25,635 nucleotides of DNA from JAGPHI01 sp036641735 (lineage in GTDB: Bacteria > Bacillota > Clostridia > Oscillospirales > Ruminococcaceae), in contig JAVWEG010000031.1 of assembly GCA_036641735.1 (NCBI GenBank), positions 1-25,635 on the forward strand. Direction: 5' to 3'. Shown piece by piece: positions 14,690 to 22,242 of this stretch; positions within the stretch are counted from its first letter, which is position 1; each line of letters opens with the position of its first letter. The position numbers and the translations under genes were made by a program. Below the pieces are notes generated by a model that was not told the DNA's origin, ran no database searches, and saw only the letters and a list, made by a program, of their open reading frames with translations.

Positions 14690-16387
14690 ATGATAAAAGC
14701 TGTGTTTAACAGAATAATTTTAGCAATAGCGGCGGCGCTTATTTTGTGTATGGTATTAATGTCGTTTGTGTTTGATTTACGATATACCGCAGAGGCAACG
14801 AAAAGCTTAACGGATATTGCAAGCGCATTTGCGCTGAATTATGATAATAATAAAGATACGCAGGCACAAGCGGATAGCTATAAAAATGCAGTAAATGGCA
14901 TACGCGTTACCGTAATAGATAAAGACGGCACTGTGATTTACGATACCGAGACGAAAGCAAGCGAAATGCAAAATCATATTGACCGTGAGGAAATACGTGA
15001 AGCACGCGGCTCGGGAAAAGGCGTATCGGTACGCGCAAGCAGCACTATCGGCGAAAAGCTTATTTATGCCGCCGCCAAAACCAAAGACGGGCAATATATA
15101 AGGACGGCAAAGAGATATGCAAGCGTAGCAAAAGATTTTTTCTCTATGCTGCCGTGGCTGGTGGCGGTGCTTGCGGTGTCAATGATAATCGCATTTGTAC
15201 TTGCAAAGAGATTTGCATTATCTGTGGCTCGCCCTTTATGCAAAATGAAGGATAATTTAAATGATGTACAAAATGGTAAATCAGAGCTAAACTGCGATGA
15301 TTATGTGTATCCTGAGCTTAAAAGTATGGCACAGGATATTAATGAGATATCGGCAGAGGTGGCAAAAAGCCTTGCGAGGCTTGAGCGCGAGCGTGTGCGT
15401 ATAGATTACATCCTCGACAATATGAACGAGGGCTTTGTAATGCTGGACGAGGAAGATAATATATTGTTAATAAACGCGGCTGCGTGTATAGATTTTGATT
15501 GCGATGTGCAAATAGCGCGCGGTAAAAACATATTGCACGCTACACGCAATATCGAGCTGATAGATGCAATCGCCGCTGTGCATAAAAATAATGCACACAG
15601 CACGGTTACGTTAAATTTGCCAAGCGCTCATTTTGGAGAAGCGAATATCAGCAAGGTACAGGGCGAGGGCGGAGTGATAATCATTATATCCGATATTACA
15701 GAGCGAGTGCAGTCGGCAAAAATGCGTAGCGATTTCTTTGAAGCTGCATCTCACGAGCTGAAAACGCCTATCACCTCCATAGGTGGATTTGCGGAGCTTT
15801 TAAATAGCGATGCTGTATTAAGCGAAGAGGATAAACGAGAAATATTTGAACGGATATCCAAAGAAACTGCGCGTATGACGAGCCTTATCGGGGATATTAT
15901 AATGATAAGCAGATTAGAAAGCGGAGATATAAGCTTTGAGGAGGAAGCGCTGGATATCGGCGAAATAGTGCGCGAAGTATGTGATGATGCAAAAAGTATG
16001 GCAGAAAGATACAATGTAAAGCTGGAATGTGAGGTATGCACGGCGGTGCGTACAGCATCGCGCAAGGAGATAGGTGAGCTTGTGAGCAACCTTGTGCAAA
16101 ATGCCATTAAATACAATAAACAAAACGGATGCGCAAGGGTATTGTTAATAAGTGAAAACGGCAGATTGTCGCTTAGCGTATTTAATACAGGTGAGCCGAT
16201 AGCGCCTGAATACAGGGCGAGAATATTTGAACGCTTTTACAGAATAGATAAATCGCGCAGTAAAGCTGCCGGCGGTACGGGGCTTGGGCTTGCGATAGTA
16301 AAGCATATTGCAGGTAAATATCATTTAAATGTGCGCCTTGAGGTAAGCGGCGAGGGCAATACATTTATAGTAGAGCCGTCAAGATAA
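14690..16387 (+). CDS. phoR: Membrane sensor histidine kinase, probably PhoR
   Basis: A 565-residue kinase expected to phosphorylate the adjacent regulator. Membrane segments lie at about 7-29 and 152-172 and flank a 120-residue extracellular domain with a PAS-like pattern. A HAMP-like linker follows (about 173-230), then a cytoplasmic PAS region (about 235-340), a HisKA domain with SHELKTP (phospho-acceptor H355) and a HATPase domain with the N box at N471. The G1 box reads FNTGEPI and not DNGxGI; NTG forms occur in other active kinases. GGTGLGLAI is the G2 box. It starts directly after the regulator's stop. I see no strong terminator after it. Confidence 0.92.
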   Translation: MIKAVFNRIILAIAAALILCMVLMSFVFDLRYTAEATKSLTDIASAFALNYDNNKDTQAQADSYKNAVNGIRVTVIDKDGTVIYDTETKASEMQNHIDREEIREARGSGKGVSVRASSTIGEKLIYAAAKTKDGQYIRTAKRYASVAKDFFSMLPWLVAVLAVSMIIAFVLAKRFALSVARPLCKMKDNLNDVQNGKSELNCDDYVYPELKSMAQDINEISAEVAKSLARLERERVRIDYILDNMNEGFVMLDEEDNILLINAAACIDFDCDVQIARGKNILHATRNIELIDAIAAVHKNNAHSTVTLNLPSAHFGEANISKVQGEGGVIIIISDITERVQSAKMRSDFFEAASHELKTPITSIGGFAELLNSDAVLSEEDKREIFERISKETARMTSLIGDIIMISRLESGDISFEEEALDIGEIVREVCDDAKSMAERYNVKLECEVCTAVRTASRKEIGELVSNLVQNAIKYNKQNGCARVLLISENGRLSLSVFNTGEPIAPEYRARIFERFYRIDKSRSKAAGGTGLGLAIVKHIAGKYHLNVRLEVSGEGNTFIVEPSR

Positions 16388-16485
16388 CAGTAGGTATTAC
16401 TATCACTCAAAATGACAAAAAGCACCGACGGGAAAAATGGTTTATTGTATCATTCTCTAAAAATGAGCTTTAACGATAAAATCCA

Positions 16486-16525
16486 TTGCATTTCGCATTG
16501 AAAACATATACTATATATATATGTT
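16486..16525 (+). promoter_or_regulatory. Probable purE operon promoter with an overlapping dyad
   Basis: Two overlapping candidates are TTGCAT (16486) with 17 nt to TACTAT (16509), and TTGAAA (16498) with 16 nt to TATGTT (16520). Perfect 8-bp inverted half-sites AACATATA (16503-16510) and TATATGTT (16518-16525) straddle this region and could be an operator. The AT-rich composition makes chance symmetry possible. Confidence 0.4.
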
Positions 16526-16549
16526 CATAAAAGCGAGGGGGCGCGTGTA

Positions 16550-16636
16550 ATGCTTGGATTATGCTGTAAAAGCCATACTACATCGGGCTTTTGCACCCAT
16601 TTTTACATTAGCGGCATTACCGCACTATACGTATAA
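16550..16636 (+). CDS. Possible 28-residue leader peptide upstream of purE
   Basis: ATG at 16550 is preceded by GAGGGGG (16535-16541) at 8-nt spacing, a plausible ribosome binding site. The frame runs 28 codons to a TAA at 16634-16636, five bases before the terminator arm. It begins MLGLCCKSH and has no run of a single amino acid that would name a regulatory signal. Its first codons lie in arm P1, and its later codons contain the 5' side of the anti-terminator, so its translation would necessarily affect the leader fold. A chance ORF cannot be excluded. Confidence 0.25.
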   Translation: MLGLCCKSHTTSGFCTHFYISGITALYV

Positions 16637-16641
16637 TCAAG

Positions 16642-16681
16642 AGGGCTATGCTGCAAATGCGGTATGCCCTTTTTATTTTTT
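16642..16681 (+). terminator. Intrinsic terminator (attenuator) before purE
   Basis: AGGGC pairs with GCCCT and continues past a bulged T through ATGCTGC against GCGGTAT, closing an AAAT tetraloop: 12 bp with two G-U pairs. It is followed by TTTTTATTTTTT. It lies between promoter and purE, so it must be regulated or leaky for the operon to be expressed. Confidence 0.8.
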
Positions 16682-16732
16682 GCAGTACCGCGGTTTTATG
16701 AAATATCACTCATTTATAAAAAGGAGATATAT

Positions 16733-17236
16733 ATGCAGGGGAAAAAAGTAGCTATAATAATGGGCTCGGACAGTGATTGGGGTATAGTAAAGGCTGCGTG
16801 CGTACAGCTAAAAGCGTGGGATATACCGTTTGAGGCACACGTAATGAGCGCGCACCGCACACCAAAGGCAGCGGCGGATTTTGCTAAAAACGCACGCAAA
16901 GCGGGATATGGTGTGCTGATAGCGGCGGCAGGTATGGCTGCGCATTTGGCAGGGGCGCTTGCGGCTAATACTACATTGCCGATAATAGGAATACCTGTAA
17001 AGGGCGGGGCCGCAGACGGACTGGACGCATTGCTCTCCACAGTGCAAATGCCCTCGGGAATACCTGTGGCTACAGTGGCGATAAACGGCGCTAAAAATGC
17101 GGCTGTGCTGGCGGCACAGATATTGGCAGTGCAAGATGAGCGCATTGCAGAGCTACTTGATACAGAGCGCGATAATATGGCAAAAAGTATTAAGGATAAG
17201 GACGAAGCGCTTGCAAAAGAAATAGCAGCTTTATAA
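16733..17236 (+). CDS. purE: N5-carboxyaminoimidazole ribonucleotide mutase, class I
   Basis: Moves the carboxyl group of N5-CAIR to make CAIR in purine synthesis. It is 167 residues. The PurE signatures are MGSDSDW (10-16), MSAHRTP with catalytic H41, AGMAAHLAG, and GIPVKGGAADGLDALLSTVQMPSGIPVATV as the conserved core. The SDSDW and SAHRTP forms fit class I, which works with PurK, but no purK is in view. The frame is open further upstream, but the ATG at 16733 has AAGGAG at 6-nt spacing and gives the expected N-terminus. It is the first gene of the operon, behind the attenuator. Confidence 0.96.
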   Translation: MQGKKVAIIMGSDSDWGIVKAACVQLKAWDIPFEAHVMSAHRTPKAAADFAKNARKAGYGVLIAAAGMAAHLAGALAANTTLPIIGIPVKGGAADGLDALLSTVQMPSGIPVATVAINGAKNAAVLAAQILAVQDERIAELLDTERDNMAKSIKDKDEALAKEIAAL

Positions 17237-17255
17237 TAAAGAAAGGGATATGAGT

Positions 17256-18659
17256 ATGGACGAGATTATGAGCGAAAAGCTGCACGAGGAATGTGGCATA
17301 TTTGGTATTTACGATAAAAGCAATGTTACAGATGTTGCCGCGGCAACATATTATGGATTGTACGCTTTGCAGCATAGAGGACAGGAAAGCTGCGGAATAG
17401 CGATGAATAATGACGGCGAGATAAGCTGTCACAGAGATATGGGGCTTGTAAACGAGGTGTTTACAAAAGATGTATTAGAAAGTCTCGGCTCGGGGCAAAT
17501 GGCGCTTGGGCATTGCCGCTATGCCACGCTTGCCAGCCGCAACAGAGCTAATGCACAGCCGCTTTTAGTGCGCCATATCAAGGGAACTATGGTGGTGGCA
17601 CATAATGGCTCTTTAACAAATAGCGCAGAGCTACGCGAAAAAGCAGAGCTTGACGGCGGAATATTCCATTCTACGGGCGATGCGGAAATAATAGCTTATT
17701 CCATTACACGCGCACGCAAAAATGCCAATAGCATAGAAGATGCGGTGGTAGAAGCGATGAATGAGCTTGCAGGTGCATATTCGATTGTGATTATGAGTCC
17801 CAAAAAGCTGATAGCGGCGCGTGACCCAATGGGATTTCGTCCGCTTTGTCTCGGACAAATGGGAGATGCGTATATTTTTGCAAGCGAAAGCTGTGCGCTT
17901 GATGCTATAGGAGCTACGCTAATACGTGATATAAAGCCCGGCGAGGTAGTGGTAATAGATGACAAGGGTGTGCGTAGTATACAGACACATTGCGGCAAGG
18001 GAAGCGGATTTTGCTGCTTTGAATATATTTATTTTGCACGTCCCGACTCTGTTATAGAGGGCAGCAGTGTGCATATAGCACGTCAGCGCGCAGGCAGCTT
18101 TTTGGCACTCGAGCATCCTGTGCAGGCAGATGTGGTTATCGGCGTGCCTGATTCGGGGCTTGATGCGGCGCTTGGATATGCAAAGCAAAGCGGAATACCT
18201 TACGGAATGGGATTTTTGAAAAACAAATATATAGGGCGCACATTTATAGCGCCTACGCAAAAGCAAAGAGAAAACGATGTGCGAATAAAGCTTAACCCTA
18301 TTGCCGCTACTGTAAAGGATAAACGTGTAGTGCTGATAGATGACTCAATTGTGCGCGGTACTACAAGCTTAAAGATAGTAAAGCTATTGCGTGAGGCAGG
18401 AGCGAAAGAAGTGCATATGCGCTTGTCGTCACCGCCGTTTTTATATCCTTGCTATTTTGGCACAGATATAGATTCGCGCGATAAGCTGATAGCATATAAG
18501 CACAGCGGAGAGGAAATAGGCTTTCTCGGCATAGATGACCTTGATAAACTAGCCGATAATACTACTTGCAAAATGTGCAATGGATGCTTTACAGGTAAAT
18601 ATCCTGTAGATCCACCTAAAAAATGTGCAATAAAAAATAAAATAAACGAAAACGATTAG
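17256..18659 (+). CDS. purF: Amidophosphoribosyltransferase
   Basis: The committed step of purine synthesis: glutamine plus PRPP give phosphoribosylamine. With the start at 17256 it has 467 residues and a short propeptide before the nucleophile C13 (in EECGIFGIY), which must be cleaved to expose the cysteine. Glutaminase residues (HCRYAT, HNGSLTN) lie in the first half. The PRPP loop VVLIDDSIVRGTTS is at about 358-371. Cysteines at 253/254, 399, 441 and 444 match the [4Fe-4S] ligands of the oxygen-sensitive Bacillus-type enzyme. GAAAGGG is 8 nt from the ATG at 17256 and only 2 nt from the ATG at 17250, so the former was chosen. A third ATG at 17268 is less likely. Confidence 0.96.
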   Translation: MDEIMSEKLHEECGIFGIYDKSNVTDVAAATYYGLYALQHRGQESCGIAMNNDGEISCHRDMGLVNEVFTKDVLESLGSGQMALGHCRYATLASRNRANAQPLLVRHIKGTMVVAHNGSLTNSAELREKAELDGGIFHSTGDAEIIAYSITRARKNANSIEDAVVEAMNELAGAYSIVIMSPKKLIAARDPMGFRPLCLGQMGDAYIFASESCALDAIGATLIRDIKPGEVVVIDDKGVRSIQTHCGKGSGFCCFEYIYFARPDSVIEGSSVHIARQRAGSFLALEHPVQADVVIGVPDSGLDAALGYAKQSGIPYGMGFLKNKYIGRTFIAPTQKQRENDVRIKLNPIAATVKDKRVVLIDDSIVRGTTSLKIVKLLREAGAKEVHMRLSSPPFLYPCYFGTDIDSRDKLIAYKHSGEEIGFLGIDDLDKLADNTTCKMCNGCFTGKYPVDPPKKCAIKNKINEND

Positions 18660-18669
18660 GAGAATTATT

Positions 18670-19707
18670 ATGGACAGCTTTTCTAAGAGCTACAAGGACG
18701 CAGGTGTTGATATTACAGCAGGCTACGCAGCAGTAGAGCTGATGAAAAGCCACGTGGCGCGCACAATGACAAAGGGCGCTATCGGTGGGCTTGGTGGGTT
18801 TGGCGGATTGTTTGAGCTGGATTTACAAGGCATTACAAAGCCTGTACTTGTATCCGGTACAGACGGAGTAGGCACTAAGCTAAAGCTTGCTTTTCTAATG
18901 GACAAGCACGACACTGTGGGCATAGATTGTGTGGCGATGTGTGTAAATGATATTATTACTTCAGGCGCAAGGCCGCTGTTTTTCCTTGATTATATCGCTT
19001 GCGGCAAAAACTATCCCGAGCGTATAGCTTCTATTGTAGCAGGTGTAGCCGAGGGCTGTGTGCAATCGGGCGCTGCGCTTATAGGCGGAGAAACAGCCGA
19101 AATGCCCGGATTTTATCCTGAGGACGAATATGACCTTGCAGGGTATTCTACAGGAATAGTGGATAAGGATAAAATAATTAATGCACAGGATATGCGCGAG
19201 GGCGATGCCATTATAGGGCTTGCATCAAGCGGTATACATTCAAACGGGTTTTCACTTGTGCGTAAGGCATTAAATGTGGAACACGCAGATTTAAACGCTT
19301 ATTCAAGCGAGCTTGGTATGAGCCTCGGAGAAGCCTTGCTTGCACCTACTAAAATATATGTAAAGCCGATATTGAAATTATTGGAGAGCGTAAAGCCAAG
19401 CGCTATCAGCCATATCACAGGCGGCGGATTTTACGAAAATATTCCAAGAGCATTGCAAGACGGATTTGTAGCCAAAATAGAAAAAGCAAAAATACCTACA
19501 AAGCCAATCTTTTCTGTATTGCAAAAAGCAGGTAATATCCCTGAGCGCGATATGTACAATACATATAATATGGGTGTGGGTATGGCAGTGGTTGTGCCGA
19601 GCGATAAGGCAGACGAAGCGGTGCGCATACTTAACGCAGCAGGGGAAAATGCGGTAATTATAGGCGAAGTGCAAAAAGCCGACATTAAGGGCATAGAGCT
19701 ATGGTAA
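18670..19707 (+). CDS. purM: Phosphoribosylformylglycinamidine cyclo-ligase (AIR synthase)
   Basis: Closes the imidazole ring, converting FGAM to AIR with ATP. The length of 345 residues is standard. Seen are GLGGFGGLFEL near the N-terminus, VSGTDGVGTKLKLAF in the ATP-binding region, CVNDI, and IGGETAEMPGFY, followed by SSGIHSNGFSLVRK and HITGGGFYENIPRA in the C-terminal half. AGGAG precedes the ATG at good spacing, 10 nt after purF. The last codons overlap the purN start. Confidence 0.97.
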   Translation: MDSFSKSYKDAGVDITAGYAAVELMKSHVARTMTKGAIGGLGGFGGLFELDLQGITKPVLVSGTDGVGTKLKLAFLMDKHDTVGIDCVAMCVNDIITSGARPLFFLDYIACGKNYPERIASIVAGVAEGCVQSGAALIGGETAEMPGFYPEDEYDLAGYSTGIVDKDKIINAQDMREGDAIIGLASSGIHSNGFSLVRKALNVEHADLNAYSSELGMSLGEALLAPTKIYVKPILKLLESVKPSAISHITGGGFYENIPRALQDGFVAKIEKAKIPTKPIFSVLQKAGNIPERDMYNTYNMGVGMAVVVPSDKADEAVRILNAAGENAVIIGEVQKADIKGIELW

Positions 19708-20297
19708 GAGTGGCAGTGCTTGTATCGGGCGGCGGCACTAATCTGCAAGCAATATTAGATGCAAAGGCAAACGGAAAAATGCCGTCTTGCGAGATAGCTT
19801 TAGTGTTGGCAAGCAAAGCAAAGGTATTTGCTTTAGAGCGCGCAGATAAAGCTAATGTAAAAAGCGCTGTGCTTGCACGCAAGGAATATGCAAGCGCGGC
19901 GGATTACGACAAAGCTTTACTAAAAGTATTAAAAGACAACGATATACAAATTGTAGTACTTGCGGGCTTCTTGACGATATTAGGCGAAAGCGTGATAAAG
20001 GCATATCCCGAGCGCATTATTAACGTACACCCAAGCTTGATACCGAGCTTTTGCGGAGAGGGATATTATGGCTTGCGTGTACACGAGGCGGCGCTTGCAA
20101 GAGGTGTAAAGGTAACGGGCGCTACAGTGCATTTTGTAAATGAAATACCTGATGGCGGACGTATAATACTGCAAAAGGCAGTGGAGATACAAGACGGTGA
20201 TACAGCGGAAATATTGCAAAAAAGAGTGATGGAAAATGCCGAATGGCTTTTGCTGCCAAAGGCGATAGAGATGGTGGCACAAGGAATAATTGTATAG
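19701..20297 (+). CDS. purN: Phosphoribosylglycinamide formyltransferase
   Basis: Transfers a formyl group from 10-formyltetrahydrofolate to GAR. It is 198 residues, a normal length. SGGGTNLQA (9-17) binds the phosphate. The catalytic triad is N108 and H110 in NVHPSLIPSF and D151 in PDGG. It overlaps purM by seven bases and has AAGGG about 10 nt before the ATG. The presence of the folate-dependent enzyme does not exclude a PurT elsewhere. Confidence 0.96.
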   Translation: MVRVAVLVSGGGTNLQAILDAKANGKMPSCEIALVLASKAKVFALERADKANVKSAVLARKEYASAADYDKALLKVLKDNDIQIVVLAGFLTILGESVIKAYPERIINVHPSLIPSFCGEGYYGLRVHEAALARGVKVTGATVHFVNEIPDGGRIILQKAVEIQDGDTAEILQKRVMENAEWLLLPKAIEMVAQGIIV

Positions 20298-20312
20298 ATG
20301 AAAGGTGATAAA

Positions 20313-21029
20313 ATGAAAAATTTATTTGAACTGATAAGCGGCAACGAATATCCGGGACGCGGAATAATGCTTGGTAAATCGCAGGACGGCGAGAGCGCGG
20401 TAATTGCGTATTTTATTATGGGGCGCTCTGCCAATAGCCGTAACCGTGTATTTACGGTGAAGGGTAGCGGCATTATTACCGAAGCTGCCGATAAAGCTTG
20501 CTTAGAGGATCCATCGCTTATTATCTATGCACCTGTGCGAGTGCAGGGCAATGCCACAATAGTTACTAACGGCGACCAAACCGACACTATTTACGATGCG
20601 TTTGAAAACGGTAAAGGCTTTGCAAAAGCTCTGCGCCAGCGCCGTTTTGAGCCTGATGCGCCAAACTTTACTCCGCGCATATCGGGGATTGTAAAGGTAA
20701 ACGACGGCAAATTGCGTTATAAGCTATCTATATTAAAATCGGCAAACGGTGATAAAGCTTCGTGCCAAAGATTTTTTTATGAATACGACGAGCCAATATG
20801 CGGTATGGGGCATTTGATACATACATATAAGGGGAATGGCAACCCGATACCGTCCTTTGAGGGCGAGCCTGTGGAAGTGATAGTAGATGGCAATATAGAT
20901 GCGTTTGGCGAAGGGCTATGGAGCAGCCTTAATGAGGACAATAAGGTGTCGCTGTTTGTAAGATATATAGACCTTGCCACAGGCAATACAAAAGACAGAA
21001 TATATAATAAATACGAAAAAATAGATTAG
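20313..21029 (+). CDS. IMP cyclohydrolase, PurO-like family
   Basis: I assign this 238-residue protein to the archaeal-type IMP cyclohydrolase family (PF07826) from the N-terminal NEYPGRGIMLGKS, the central FTPRISGIVKV, and the GMGHLIHTYKGNGNPIPSFEGEP segment. It would close the second purine ring, FAICAR to IMP, the job done by the N-terminal domain of ordinary bacterial PurH. The neighbouring gene encodes only the other PurH activity, which supports the assignment. An ATG at 20298 lies directly after the purN stop without a ribosome binding site. The ATG at 20313 has AAAGGTG at good spacing and is preferred. Confidence 0.87.
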   Translation: MKNLFELISGNEYPGRGIMLGKSQDGESAVIAYFIMGRSANSRNRVFTVKGSGIITEAADKACLEDPSLIIYAPVRVQGNATIVTNGDQTDTIYDAFENGKGFAKALRQRRFEPDAPNFTPRISGIVKVNDGKLRYKLSILKSANGDKASCQRFFYEYDEPICGMGHLIHTYKGNGNPIPSFEGEPVEVIVDGNIDAFGEGLWSSLNEDNKVSLFVRYIDLATGNTKDRIYNKYEKID

Positions 21030-21045
21030 CATTAGGAGGATAGAT

Positions 21046-22218
21046 ATGAAAGAATTAGAGCTAAAATATGGCTGTAACCCTAACCAAAAGCCGGCACGTA
21101 TTTTTATGAAAAACGGTGAGCTGCCGCTGGAAGTATTAAATGGCAAGCCCGGATACATTAACTTTTTAGATGCGTTTAATTCGTGGCAGCTTGTGCGTGA
21201 GCTGAAAATGGCTACGGGCATAGCGGCGGCGGCATCGTTTAAGCACGTAAGCCCTGCAGGCGCAGCTTTGGGACTAGCGCTTGACGATACATTAAAAAAG
21301 ATGTATTTCGTTGAAAATATGGATTTATCACCTATTGCGGCGGCATATGCAAGAGCGCGCGGAGCTGATAGAATGTCTAGCTTTGGCGACTGGATTGCAT
21401 TATCCGATATCTGTGATGAATCTTGCGCTAAGGTGATACAGCACGAGGTAACAGACGGAATAATAGCGCCCGGATATACAGATGCCGCACTTGCAATATT
21501 AAAAGCAAAGCGCAAGGGCGGATACAATATAGTGCAGATAGATGAAAACTATGTGCCTCAAGCTATAGAATGTAAAGATGTATATGGCATTACCTTTGAG
21601 CAAGGGCGCAATGAGTTTAAAGTGACGGACGATACCTTTGCAAATGTAGTAACAAACAATAAAGCGCTGACAGACGAGCAAAAGCGCGACCTGACATTAT
21701 GCTTATACACGCTTAAATATACGCAGAGCAATTCTGTATGCTATGCTATGGACGGGCAGATTATCGGTGTAGGTGCAGGGCAGCAAAGCCGCATACACTG
21801 CACAAGGCTTGCAGGTAACAAGGCTGATTTGTGGCAGCTGCGCCATAGTGAAATGGTGACGGGGCTGCCGTTTCGCGAGGATATAGCAAGACCTAACCGC
21901 GATAATGCGATAGATGTGTATTTATCAGATGATGCAGATGATGTAATAGGCGAAAATGTGTGGCAAAATACATTTACAAGCCGCCCAAAATCGTTTACAA
22001 TAGAAGCAAAGAAAGAATATTTGAGCAAAGTAAGCGGAGCAGTGCTTGGTAGTGACGCATTTTTTCCGTTTGGAGATAATATCGAGCGTGCGCACCGCAG
22101 CGGTGTAGTGGCTATAGTAGAGCCGGGCGGTTCTATCCGCGACGATGAGGTTATCAAAACTTGCGATAAATATAATATAGCAATGGCATTTAATGGGCTT
22201 AGATTATTCCACCATTAA
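21046..22218 (+). CDS. purH: AICAR transformylase, stand-alone (PurH C-terminal domain type)
   Basis: Formylates AICAR with 10-formyltetrahydrofolate. It has 390 residues, not the usual 510-530, because the N-terminal cyclohydrolase domain of PurH is absent. KYGCNPNQKPA at the start and SFKHVSPAGAA with K66/H67 are catalytic transformylase motifs. GAGQQSRIHCTRLAGNKAD and the C-terminal GSIRDDEVI are also conserved. It lies 16 nt after the cyclohydrolase gene with a full AGGAGG site, so together the two genes replace bifunctional PurH. The purH symbol applies only to this half-reaction. Confidence 0.93.
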   Translation: MKELELKYGCNPNQKPARIFMKNGELPLEVLNGKPGYINFLDAFNSWQLVRELKMATGIAAAASFKHVSPAGAALGLALDDTLKKMYFVENMDLSPIAAAYARARGADRMSSFGDWIALSDICDESCAKVIQHEVTDGIIAPGYTDAALAILKAKRKGGYNIVQIDENYVPQAIECKDVYGITFEQGRNEFKVTDDTFANVVTNNKALTDEQKRDLTLCLYTLKYTQSNSVCYAMDGQIIGVGAGQQSRIHCTRLAGNKADLWQLRHSEMVTGLPFREDIARPNRDNAIDVYLSDDADDVIGENVWQNTFTSRPKSFTIEAKKEYLSKVSGAVLGSDAFFPFGDNIERAHRSGVVAIVEPGGSIRDDEVIKTCDKYNIAMAFNGLRLFHH

Positions 22219-22225
22219 TGCGAAC

Positions 22226-22242
22226 AGGAGGCGGCAAATATC
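22226..22242 (+). promoter_or_regulatory. Ribosome binding site before a non-standard ATC start
   Basis: AGGAGG at 22226-22231, an 8-nt spacer, then ATC at 22240-22242 in frame with the membrane protein. No ATG, GTG or TTG occurs in frame between the purH stop and 22318. Confidence 0.5.

Larger units (their letters stand above)
16535..16681 (+). promoter_or_regulatory. Candidate riboswitch or attenuator in the purE leader
   Basis: Three mutually exclusive helices can be read. Arm P1 pairs 16543-16553 with 16614-16623 (10 bp, one bulged T) and encloses a 10-bp hairpin (16565-16574 with 16586-16595). The anti-terminator pairs 16613-16624 with 16658-16668 (11 bp, one bulge). The terminator pairs 16642-16654 with 16659-16670. 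P1 blocks the anti-terminator, and the anti-terminator blocks the terminator, so P1 formation should switch purE off. I do not recognise the family: the purine riboswitch junction sequences and the ZTP core are absent. The trigger could be a metabolite, a protein or translation of the overlapping small ORF. Confidence 0.6.
16388..16732 (+). other. Intergenic region between phoR and purE
   Basis: There are 345 nt without a conventional gene. The first 100 nt are unremarkable: no U-tract hairpin ends phoR, and only a small TCATT/AATGA hairpin lies near 16450-16467. From about 16486 come promoter-like hexamers and an AT-rich dyad, then from about 16535 a structured leader with a possible 28-codon ORF and an intrinsic terminator (entries below). 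The last 50 nt lead to the purE ribosome binding site AAGGAG at 16721-16726. Confidence 0.8.

Noticed and set aside
16388..16485. Possible terminator after phoR
   Set aside because: Only a 5-bp hairpin without a T run is visible. Transcription from phoR may continue to the purE attenuator.
16520..16640. Known purine, ZTP or PRPP riboswitch in the purE leader
   Set aside because: I looked for the purine junction and loop motifs, the ZTP core and the ykkC-type motifs by eye and found none. A covariance model search would be decisive.
16682..16700. T-box-like GTACCGCGG after the purE attenuator
   Set aside because: The T-box needs AGGGTGG directly before ACCGCG and lies upstream of the terminator. 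Here the AGGGTGG half is missing and the motif follows the terminator.
16554..16751. 65-codon frame running through the purE leader terminator into purE
   Set aside because: It lacks a start signal, crosses the terminator hairpin, and overlaps the purE start in another frame.
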